DNA from: Paludibacterium sp. | GTDB taxonomy: Bacteria > Pseudomonadota > Gammaproteobacteria > Burkholderiales > Chromobacteriaceae | Assembly (NCBI RefSeq): GCF_019232825.1 | Contig: NZ_JAFAND010000059.1 | Span: 1-47,576, forward strand | DNA length: 47,576 nt | Reading direction: 5' to 3' | Shown: positions 40,711 through 47,576 of the stretch, in pieces | Numbering within the stretch: the stretch's first letter is position 1 | How the letters are laid out: each line of letters begins with the position of its first letter | Position numbers and translations under genes: made by a program | The notes under the pieces: generated by a model | Database searches by the model: none | What the model saw: only the letters and a program-made list of their open reading frames with translations | What the model was told of the DNA's origin: nothing

Positions 40711-41580
40711 TTAGGCCACCGACGGCTCGCGCATCAGCAGCGTCAGCAAGTCGGCGACGCGCTGCTTCATTTCGCGCCGGTCGACGATCTGGTCGATTGC
40801 GCCCTTCTGCAGCAGGAACTCCGAGCGCTGGAAGCCTTCCGGCAGCGTCTGGCGCACGGTCTGCTCGATCACGCGCGGGCCGGCGAAGCCGATCAGCGCG
40901 CCCGGCTCGGCCAGCACCACGTCGCCAAGGAAGGCGAACGAGGCCGACACGCCGCCCATGGTCGGATCGGTCAAGATGGAAATGAACGGCAGACGCGCCT
41001 GCGTCAGCACATCGAGCACGGCGCTCGTCTTGGCCATCTGCATCAACGAGTTCAGGCCTTCCTGCATGCGCGCGCCACCGGACGCCGACACGCAGATGAA
41101 CGGCGCGCGCGCCTCGACCGCGGCTTCCACGCCACGCACGAAACGCTCGCCCACCACCGAGCCCATCGAACCGCCGATGAACTTGAATTCGAACGCAGCC
41201 ACCACCGCCGGCACGGACAAAATACTGCCCTGCATGACCGCCAGCGCGTCGTCCTCGCCGGTATCGGCCTGGGCGGTGCTCAAGCGATCGATATAGCGCT
41301 TGCCGTCCTTGAACTTCAGCACGTCGACCGGCTTGACCTCGCTGCCGATGTCGCGGCGGCCTTCCTGGTCGAGCAGCATGTCGAGCCGCGCCCGCGCGTG
41401 CAGCGGATGATGGTGCCCGCACTTCGGGCAAACCTGTAAATTGGATTCCAGGTCGGTGTAATACAGGACGGCTTCACAGGCGGAGCACTTGCTCCACAAA
41501 CCCTCCGGTACTGCCGACGGTCGATCGGCGCGGCCTTCGCGCTTGATCTTCGGCGGCAGGAGCTTATTCAACCAGCTCAT
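40711..41580 (-). CDS. accD: Acetyl-CoA carboxylase carboxyltransferase beta subunit
   Basis: Forms the AccA/AccD carboxyltransferase that makes malonyl-CoA for fatty-acid synthesis. The 289-residue product has the N-terminal C4 zinc ribbon (Cys32, 35, 51 and 54 in [11 protein letters not shown] and [11 protein letters not shown]). The crotonase-fold core includes [21 protein letters not shown] and [12 protein letters not shown]. It is the last gene of the trp cluster; folC, which often follows accD in this operon, is absent here. Confidence 0.97.
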   Translation of the reverse strand: MSWLNKLLPPKIKREGRADRPSAVPEGLWSKCSACEAVLYYTDLESNLQVCPKCGHHHPLHARARLDMLLDQEGRRDIGSEVKPVDVLKFKDGKRYIDRLSTAQADTGEDDALAVMQGSILSVPAVVAAFEFKFIGGSMGSVVGERFVRGVEAAVEARAPFICVSASGGARMQEGLNSLMQMAKTSAVLDVLTQARLPFISILTDPTMGGVSASFAFLGDVVLAEPGALIGFAGPRVIEQTVRQTLPEGFQRSEFLLQKGAIDQIVDRREMKQRVADLLTLLMREPSVA

Positions 41581-41655
41581 GCAGACTCCTTGGACAATTC
41601 GGCCCAGCTCAGCCGGGCCGTCACGTCAGGCCTTGTACGCGCCGGAGCATTTGCT

Positions 41656-42444
41656 CTAGCGAATGGCCGACTTCAGTTCGGCCACCAGACGCGCGAGCCG
41701 CTGCTTGGCGGCTTGCGGCTCGGCGGCCTCGATTTCCTGCACCAGCCGGCTGCCGACCACAATGGCGTCGGCCGTGCCGGACAGCGCACGGGCGGTCTCG
41801 GCATCGCGGATGCCGAACCCCACTCCGATGGGAACGGTAATTGATTCCCTAAGGGCGGCAATTTTACCCGTAACTTCAGCAATGTCCAGATGACCCGCGC
41901 CTGTGACACCCTTTAGTGACACATAATAGACATATCCGCGCGCCAGCTGGCCGATGCGCGCCACCCGATCAGGGGGCGTGGTCGGCGCCACCAGGAAGAT
42001 CGGATCGAGCCCGGCGGCGACAAGCGCTCCGGTCAGCTCATCGGCCTCTTCCGGCGGGCAATCCACCGTCAGCACGCCATCGACGCCGCATGCCGCGGCA
42101 CGCTCGGCGAAACGCTGAAATCCCATCGCGCACACCGGATTGAGATAGCCCATCAGCACCACCGGCGTATAGGTGTTTTCTAGACGAAAAGTGGCCACCA
42201 TATCCAGCACCTGAGCCAGGCTCACATGATGCTTGAGCGCACGCTCGGACGCGCGTTGGATCACCGGACCGTCGGCCATCGGATCGGAAAACGGCACCCC
42301 GAGTTCGATGATGTCGGCGCCGCCGTCGACCAAGCCATGCATCAATTCGACGGTCAGCTTCGGATTGGGATCGCCGGCGGTGATGAACGGAATCAGCGCC
42401 TTATGGCCGGCAAGCCGGTTGAAACATTCTGCGATACGCGACAT
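41656..42444 (-). CDS. trpA: Tryptophan synthase alpha subunit
   Basis: Cleaves indole-3-glycerol phosphate and channels indole to TrpB. The 262-residue TIM barrel carries the catalytic Glu in [16 protein letters not shown], the loop residues in [12 protein letters not shown], and GVTGAG with a C-terminal GFGIRDAE for phosphate binding. ATG 42444 has GGAGGGA upstream; the longer upstream frame is a shadow of trpB. It follows trpB by 14 bases. Confidence 0.97.
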   Translation of the reverse strand: MSRIAECFNRLAGHKALIPFITAGDPNPKLTVELMHGLVDGGADIIELGVPFSDPMADGPVIQRASERALKHHVSLAQVLDMVATFRLENTYTPVVLMGYLNPVCAMGFQRFAERAAACGVDGVLTVDCPPEEADELTGALVAAGLDPIFLVAPTTPPDRVARIGQLARGYVYYVSLKGVTGAGHLDIAEVTGKIAALRESITVPIGVGFGIRDAETARALSGTADAIVVGSRLVQEIEAAEPQAAKQRLARLVAELKSAIR

Positions 42445-42458
42445 GCGTCCCTCCCCGA

Positions 42459-43658
42459 TTACAGGCTGATGCCGGACAGGCCGGCAATGGTGTTGATGTC
42501 CTTGTCGCCGCGGCCGGACAGGTTGACCAGGATCACCTGGTCGCGTCCCATGGCCGGCGCCGCCTTGGCGGCCCACGCGAGCGCATGGCTCGACTCCAGC
42601 GCCGGAATGATGCCCTCCAGGCGGCAACAGTCGTGGAAAGCGCGCAGCGCCTCGTCGTCGTCGACGGCGGTGTACTCGGCACGGCCGATGTCCTTCAGGT
42701 AGCAATGCTCCGGACCGACGCCGGGGTAATCCAGGCCGGCAGACACCGAATGGGTTTCCATGATCTGGCCGTCGGCGTCCTGCATCAGGTAGCCGCGGAA
42801 GCCATGCAACACGCCCGGCGTGCCGGCCGACAGCGGCGCCGCGTGGCGCACGCCCTGCAGCCCCTCGCCGCCCGCCTCGACGCCGACGATACGCACGTCG
42901 GGCACGTCGATGTACGGGTGGAACAGGCCGATGGCGTTGGAGCCGCCGCCGACGCAAGCCACCACGACATCCGGCTGGCGGCCGATCAGTTCCGGCATCT
43001 GCACCTTGCACTCCTCGCCGATCACGCGCTGGAAGTCGCGCACCATCATCGGGTACGGATGCGGGCCGGCGGCGGTGCCGAGAATGTAGAACGTGGAATC
43101 GACGTTGGTCACCCAATCGCGCATCGCCTCGTTGAGCGCGTCCTTGAGCGTGCGCGAGCCGGATTCGACCGGCACCACGGTGGCGCCCAGGAGCTTCATG
43201 CGGTAAACGTTGGGCGACTGGCGCTTGATGTCCTCAGAGCCCATGTAGACCACGCACTCCATGCCATAGCGCGCGGCCACGGTAGCGGAAGCCACGCCAT
43301 GCTGGCCGGCACCGGTTTCGGCGATCACGCGCTTCTTGCCCATGCGCCGCGCCAACAGCGCCTGGCCGATGGTGTTGTTCACCTTGTGGGCACCGGTGTG
43401 ATTCAGATCTTCCCGCTTGAGGTAGATCTGGGCGCCGCCAAGCGCCTCCGACCATCGGCGCGCGTGGTAGACCGGCGACGGCCGGCCGACGTAGTGCGCC
43501 AACTCGTGACGGTACTCGGCCCAGAAAGCCGGGTCGGCTTTGGCGCGGGCGTACTCCGCCTTGAGTTCCTCAAGTGCCGCCATCAGCGTTTCGGCGACAA
43601 AGATGCCGCCGTAGGCGCCGAAATGGCCGCTGGCATCGGGAAGATCATACTGCTGCAT
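42459..43658 (-). CDS. trpB: Tryptophan synthase beta subunit
   Basis: PLP enzyme joining indole and serine. The 399-residue product has the PLP Lys in HTGAHKVNN, the catalytic ETGAGQHG loop, GGGSNAIG for PLP phosphate, and a C-terminal [11 protein letters not shown] 43658 ([14 protein letters not shown]) has AAGGAG upstream; the earlier ATG at 43697 lies within trpF. The start overlaps the trpF end by 14 bases, so the two are coupled. Confidence 0.98.
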   Translation of the reverse strand: MQQYDLPDASGHFGAYGGIFVAETLMAALEELKAEYARAKADPAFWAEYRHELAHYVGRPSPVYHARRWSEALGGAQIYLKREDLNHTGAHKVNNTIGQALLARRMGKKRVIAETGAGQHGVASATVAARYGMECVVYMGSEDIKRQSPNVYRMKLLGATVVPVESGSRTLKDALNEAMRDWVTNVDSTFYILGTAAGPHPYPMMVRDFQRVIGEECKVQMPELIGRQPDVVVACVGGGSNAIGLFHPYIDVPDVRIVGVEAGGEGLQGVRHAAPLSAGTPGVLHGFRGYLMQDADGQIMETHSVSAGLDYPGVGPEHCYLKDIGRAEYTAVDDDEALRAFHDCCRLEGIIPALESSHALAWAAKAAPAMGRDQVILVNLSGRGDKDINTIAGLSGISL

Positions 43659-44265
43659 ATTTCGCTCCTTGTATGAATGCCGCCATGCGTCCGGCATCCT
43701 TCAATCCTTTTGATTTTTCCACGCCGCTGGATACGTCCACCGCCGCGGGCCGCACTTGGCGCACGGCCTCGGCGACGTTGTGCTCGTCCAGGCCGCCGGA
43801 CAGAATCAGCGGCACCGGCAGCGCCGCCGGCAACAGCGACCAATCGAAGCGCGTGCCGGTGCCGCCATGCACGCCTTCGACGAAGGCATCGACCAGCACG
43901 CCGCGCGCATCCGCGTAGTCGGCGGCCAGGGCCGCCAGATCGGTGCCGGGGCGCATGCGCACCGCCTTCAAGTACGGCCGTTGAAACGACCGGCAAAATG
44001 CCGGCGTTTCGTCGCCATGAAACTGCAGCACGTCGATCGGCAACGCCGAGAGCACCTGTTCGACCTCATCGCGCGACGGATCGACGAACAGCGCCACCAC
44101 GCTGACGAAGGGCGGCAGCGCCGCCACCACCGCACGCGCCGCGTCCAACGTCACATAACGCGGGCTCTTGGGGTAAAACACCAAGCCGATGGCGTCGACG
44201 CCCAGCCGGGCCGCCTCGGCGCCGTCCTCTGGACGGGTGATGCCGCAAATCTTCACCCGCGTCAT
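43645..44265 (-). CDS. trpF: Phosphoribosylanthranilate isomerase
   Basis: Tryptophan pathway isomerase of 206 residues. It begins [15 protein letters not shown] with the catalytic Cys in KICG, continues through [11 protein letters not shown] and LQFHGDE, and ends with the phosphate site in [10 protein letters not shown] and DVSSGVE. Three in-frame ATGs lie close together (44277, 44271, 44265). I chose 44265 because GGAG is six bases upstream. It begins 2 bases after the truA stop. No trpC, trpD or trpE is in the window. Confidence 0.96.
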   Translation of the reverse strand: MTRVKICGITRPEDGAEAARLGVDAIGLVFYPKSPRYVTLDAARAVVAALPPFVSVVALFVDPSRDEVEQVLSALPIDVLQFHGDETPAFCRSFQRPYLKAVRMRPGTDLAALAADYADARGVLVDAFVEGVHGGTGTRFDWSLLPAALPVPLILSGGLDEHNVAEAVRQVRPAAVDVSSGVEKSKGLKDAGRMAAFIQGAKYAAV

Positions 44266-44267
44266 CG

Positions 44268-45056
44268 TCATCTCCATAACGTCAGCCGCGCCGGGTCCGC
44301 CGCGGCTGGCAATTGGTAAACATCCGGATAGCCGACCCCCGTCAGGTACAAGCCATCGGGCATGAAAGTCGGCGGCGCCGCGGTGCGGTCGCGCGCCAGG
44401 AGGAGGCTTTGCACGTCCGCCGCGCTCAGCGCGCCCTTGCCGACGTACACCAGCGTGCCGACGATGTTGCGCACCATATGGTGCAAAAAGGCGTCGGCCA
44501 GCAGATCGAAGCGGATCATCCCCTGATGCTCGGTCAGGTCCAAGCGCTGCACATCCTTGACCGGACTCTTGGCCTGGCACTCGGCGGCGCGAAAACTGGA
44601 AAAATCGTGCCGGCCGAGCAGGTGCGCGGCGGCCGCGCGCATCGCAGCCACGTCCAGCGGCTGGTGAAACCAGCCGATCTTGCCCGCCAACAGCGCCGGA
44701 CGTACCGGCGCCGACAGCAGAAAATAACTATAGCTGCGGCTAAAGGCCGAGAAGCGCGCGTGGAAATCCTCGCTGACGCGACGCGCCCACAGCACCGCCA
44801 CCGAATCCGGCAAGTGACTATTGACGCCGCGCACCCAGGCCGTATCCGGCCGCACCGCGTCGCAATCGAAATGCACCACTTGCTGCGAGGCATGCACCCC
44901 GGCATCCGTCCGTCCCGCCGCCACGGTATGCACCGGGGCGCCGGCGATCGCCGCCAGGGCGCGGTTCAACGCGTCTTGCACGGTATTGCCGTGCGGCTGG
45001 ATCTGCCAGCCCGCGAACGCCCGACCGTCATACTCCACGCCGAGCGCGATTCTCAT
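44268..45056 (-). CDS. truA: tRNA pseudouridine(38-40) synthase TruA
   Basis: Makes pseudouridine at positions 38-40 of the anticodon stem-loop. The 262-residue product has the N-terminal [13 protein letters not shown], the catalytic Asp in [11 protein letters not shown], and the C-terminal [17 protein letters not shown]. Its place between fimV and trpF is the classic proteobacterial order. Confidence 0.97.
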   Translation of the reverse strand: MRIALGVEYDGRAFAGWQIQPHGNTVQDALNRALAAIAGAPVHTVAAGRTDAGVHASQQVVHFDCDAVRPDTAWVRGVNSHLPDSVAVLWARRVSEDFHARFSAFSRSYSYFLLSAPVRPALLAGKIGWFHQPLDVAAMRAAAAHLLGRHDFSSFRAAECQAKSPVKDVQRLDLTEHQGMIRFDLLADAFLHHMVRNIVGTLVYVGKGALSAADVQSLLLARDRTAAPPTFMPDGLYLTGVGYPDVYQLPAAADPARLTLWR

Positions 45057-45199
45057 CGATATTCCATCCTAAATCCGACAGCTTATTCTGCGACCAAACC
45101 TTCACTCTACCTTAGCCACCGCGCGCTGGCCACGGGCGGCAAGGCATTTTAAGGAATCGAGGTAAACCGTGACGGGGAAATTTCCGAACGAGGGGAGCC

Positions 45200-47053
45200 T
45201 TAATGGCCAGGATGGCGGCTGTACTGGCGCGCCGACTGCTGGTCGCCCATTTCCAGGAAGAGTTCGGCCAGCGCCTGATTGTCGAGCGGCTCGGGCATCT
45301 GCGCGGCGTCGTCAGGCTCGGCCTCGGGCGAGGTCAGCATCGATAGGTTGTCGGCCCAATCGTCCAACCCATCCATCGCCAACAGCGGCGATGCCGCCGG
45401 CGCGGCAAGGCTCACGGTGGACGCCGGAGCGGGCTCGGGCGCAGCCGGCACGGCGGCCTGCGGTCCGCTCCAGGGATAATCCGGCGCGAGCTCTTGCCCC
45501 ATCGTCACCACCGCCTGCCACATCTCGCCGGCGGGATCGAAGCGCGGGCGCGCCTGTTCGGCCTGGTCGATAAACCCCTCGCGGTCGTTCTGGCTTGCCA
45601 GCAGCAATAGCAATCGATAGCGCAGATCGTCGCGGGAGGGATCGTAACGCAGCCATTGGCGCATACCTTCCGCCGTAGGCGTGCCGCGTTCTCGCGCCGG
45701 CGATGCCTGGCGTTGGCGTAGCCGCCGACGGCGCAGCGCCAGCGCGGTGGCCGCGGCGGCCGCCAAAAAAGCGCTCCCCAACGCGGTTTCGACCCCGGGC
45801 GGGATCGGCCGCGCGCTGCGAGGCGCGGGCTCGGCCGCGGCGCCGTCATGGCGGCGCTGCAAATCGGCCAGTTTCTGCTCCAGCGCTTGCGACACGGCAT
45901 GCGCGCTAGAGAGCAAATGTTCTTGCTGTTTCAGCTTGCCGGAGAGCACCGCCGCCCGCGCGGCATCCTCCGGCTGCGCCGGCAACGGCGCGGCGGGCGC
46001 CCATTGCGCCGGATAGCGCAGCAGCACGCCAGCCAGCAGCCGGTCGATATTGCCGTCGATGAACGCACGCGGGTTTTCCCGGTAGAGCTGCGCGATCGCC
46101 GCTGCGGGCGAAATGCCCTCATGCCGCAGCCGCCGCGCCACGGCCGACAGCGTGTCGCCCGGCAATACCCGGAGCACGCGGAAAGCGGCATGTGCCGGCA
46201 TCACGCTATGCTCGGCCACGCGGATCGTCGACCCGGCCACCGTCAGGCGATAGCGGCGCGCGGCGCGCGCGCCGTCCAGGCTGACATCCAGACGGAAATC
46301 CAGCTGCGCCACGTCCAGCGGCAAGTCGGAATGCAGTTGCAGCACGCGCCCCTCGCCCGGCCCCGGCGCCAGCGCATACTTCATCGAAGACAGCAGTGCC
46401 AGCACCTCGGGGGCTGGCCGCCCCTCGCCCACCGGCGAGACGCGCACGCGCAGGCGCGCGGGATCGGACGGCGCCCGGCCGAGCCAAGCGACCTCGGCCA
46501 TCAGCGGCGCGCCCGGCGCGGAATTCACCCTCAGCTTACCCAGCGCGATATTGTCGCCGCCGCCGTGGGAGGCCGGCATGGCCGCCGGCTTTTTGTCCCC
46601 CCCACGCGCGGGCGCGGGGGTATGACGCGGGTCGACCTGGTATTCGCGCACCAGGCCGCCATCGTGCCAGCGGACCGCCACGGCGAAATCCAGCTCGCGT
46701 TCGGTAATCGGCGCCGTGCCGGACACCAGCACGCCGGTCGGATGGCCGTCGGCGGCGCGGCGCAGCGAAAATTGCAGCCGCTCGGCCGACGGGCTATACG
46801 GCGACAAGATCGGATAGCGGGCGCGCTCGGCCAATGACACGCTCACATCATTGCCGGGCGCGTCCTCGACAAAGGGAATGACCGCGGCAAACGGCTCGTC
46901 CGGCGCCGACAGCACCTCGATCGGCCCGAGCCCGGCCAAGGCGGCGCGCGGACAGGCGAACAGCCCCGCGACCACCGCCGCCAGCATATAGCGCCGCCAC
47001 GGCTGCCTGGACGGCGCGCGCGCGGGACAGGGAGCGGGACGGACGCGTTTCAT
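45200..47053 (-). CDS. FimV-like protein (short paralogue, LysM-type domain)
   Basis: A 617-residue protein directly after FimV, with its ATG overlapping the FimV stop (ATGA). A basic N-terminus and signal peptide end near RAALA. Two FimV-type head repeats follow (LGPIEVLSAPDEPFAAVI, then LGKLRVNSAPGAPLMAEV). A LysM-like peptidoglycan-binding segment is FRVLRVLPGDTLSAVARRL, then a Gln/Leu coiled-coil stretch and one transmembrane helix near residues 412-430 ending in an Arg-rich stop. The acidic cytoplasmic tail ends LAELFLEMGDQQSARQYSR, a cut-short version of the FimV C-terminal TPR motif. FimV/TspA proteins organise the cell pole and type IV pili. The role of this copy is unknown; truncation or specialisation are both possible. 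Confidence 0.75.
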   Translation of the reverse strand: MKRVRPAPCPARAPSRQPWRRYMLAAVVAGLFACPRAALAGLGPIEVLSAPDEPFAAVIPFVEDAPGNDVSVSLAERARYPILSPYSPSAERLQFSLRRAADGHPTGVLVSGTAPITERELDFAVAVRWHDGGLVREYQVDPRHTPAPARGGDKKPAAMPASHGGGDNIALGKLRVNSAPGAPLMAEVAWLGRAPSDPARLRVRVSPVGEGRPAPEVLALLSSMKYALAPGPGEGRVLQLHSDLPLDVAQLDFRLDVSLDGARAARRYRLTVAGSTIRVAEHSVMPAHAAFRVLRVLPGDTLSAVARRLRHEGISPAAAIAQLYRENPRAFIDGNIDRLLAGVLLRYPAQWAPAAPLPAQPEDAARAAVLSGKLKQQEHLLSSAHAVSQALEQKLADLQRRHDGAAAEPAPRSARPIPPGVETALGSAFLAAAAATALALRRRRLRQRQASPARERGTPTAEGMRQWLRYDPSRDDLRYRLLLLLASQNDREGFIDQAEQARPRFDPAGEMWQAVVTMGQELAPDYPWSGPQAAVPAAPEPAPASTVSLAAPAASPLLAMDGLDDWADNLSMLTSPEAEPDDAAQMPEPLDNQALAELFLEMGDQQSARQYSRHPGH

Positions 47054-47576
47054 GCCGCCATATCGGCCAGCATCTCTTCGGCCCGCTGTTTGAGTGTTCC
47101 CTTGGCTTCGCCGATCAGCTCGTGAAGCACCTCGCGCGCGCCCTCGCTATCGCCCATATCGAGATAGACCTGCGCCAAATCGAGCTTGGTCGCCAGCGCC
47201 TCATCCTCCTTCGACGGCGGCACGGTGACGGCCTCCACGGTCACATCTCCCGGGGCGGGCGCCGGCTCAGGCTCCGGCTCCGCCGCAGGCTCCGCAAAGG
47301 CCGCCTCAGGTTCGCCGAAGGCCGCCTCAAGCTCGGCTTCCGGCAGCGGCGCCGCGGCGGCCGGCGCCGGCGCTGTCTCCCCCGGCTGGTCGGGCCAGGC
47401 CAAGTCGGCGGCGGCAGGCGCGGCATCGCGCGCCGGCTCGGCGGGCAGATCGAGCACGGATAAGTCGGGCTCGGTCTGGCTCAAATCGGCGCCGGGCGCC
47501 GCGTCCTTGCCCTCAAGCGAGAAGTCGAAGTCAAGCAGGCTGTTTTCGGCTGCCGGCCCGGGCGCCGCCGACGCCG
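47050..47576 (-). CDS. fimV: FimV, C-terminal part (5' end beyond window)
   Basis: The frame is open to the window's right edge, so only the last 174 codons are seen. Landmarks are the cytoplasmic NSLLDFDFSLEGKD motif repeated in FimV tails, a long Ala/Pro/Glu-rich acidic linker (EPEPEPAPAPGD), and the conserved C-terminal domain KLDLAQVYLDMGDSEGAREV followed by LKQRAEEMLADMAA. FimV is an inner-membrane polar-landmark and peptidoglycan-binding protein needed for type IV pilus assembly and twitching. An internal TTG at 47484 is not the real start. Confidence 0.85.
   Translation of the reverse strand, partial: ASAAPGPAAENSLLDFDFSLEGKDAAPGADLSQTEPDLSVLDLPAEPARDAAPAAADLAWPDQPGETAPAPAAAAPLPEAELEAAFGEPEAAFAEPAAEPEPEPAPAPGDVTVEAVTVPPSKEDEALATKLDLAQVYLDMGDSEGAREVLHELIGEAKGTLKQRAEEMLADMAA

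Overview
The window is an ordinary, gene-dense, GC-rich bacterial chromosome segment. I see no prophage, transposase, integrase, CRISPR array, toxin cassette or defence island. Gene content and order point to a betaproteobacterium, most likely of the Neisseriales/Chromobacteriaceae type (inference). The main reasons are the fimV-truA-trpF-trpB-trpA-accD order, a MerR-type LiuR leading a leucine-degradation operon, a Bpt-type leucyltransferase beside aat and fur, and an RNase E with a long Arg/Glu-rich tail. The envelope is Gram-negative (BamE, SlyB-like lipoprotein, FimV), and MotD plus a chemoreceptor start suggest motility.

Layout. 1-5.1 kb: the start of a chemoreceptor gene (minus), tRNA-Asn with its own near-consensus promoter, rne (minus), a ~490-bp divergent gap, then rluC (plus). 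5.1-10.1 kb (plus): a tightly overlapped HAD phosphatase / Rieske protein / S49 peptidase set, an orphan motD, a RutE-type nitroreductase, pyrD and a SlyB-like lipoprotein, closed by a strong terminator. 10.1-12.0 kb (minus): fur-aat-bpt with overlapping ends. 12.1-16.2 kb (plus): bamE-dapB, a FecCD-type ABC permease and ATPase without a binding protein, and ampH. 16.2-21.0 kb (minus): the stress-kinase trio prkA-yeaH-spoVR. 21.3-22.2 kb (minus): nudF overlapping a PilZ gene.

22.5-34.1 kb is the catabolic core. A long acyl-CoA dehydrogenase gene has a perfect CAAACGTTTG palindrome in its promoter region. After a convergent UPF0149/SEC-C gene comes liuR-liuA-liuB-liuC-liuD-liuE plus an acetoacetyl-CoA synthetase gene. 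Together these take isovaleryl-CoA (from leucine) to acetyl-CoA and acetoacetate, and re-activate the acetoacetate. A near-palindrome sits in a 20-bp promoter spacer just upstream of liuA, the architecture expected of a MerR-family regulator.

34.1-47.6 kb: a REP-like inverted element lies between the acetoacetyl-CoA synthetase and an ArnT-like glycosyltransferase gene and supplies the latter's stop codon. Then follow glnS, cysS and rpmE (minus; rpmE with its own promoter and leader hairpin), ppk2 (plus), a second REP-like locus, and the fimV / fimV-like / truA / trpF / trpB / trpA / accD operon (minus). FimV runs off the window end and is followed by a shorter FimV-like paralogue.

The best leads for a second look are the REP-like elements, the LiuR-type promoter, the rpmE leader hairpin, the tandem FimV arrangement, the repeat tract in rne and the hairpin ahead of pyrD. 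None amounts to a clearly new biological system.
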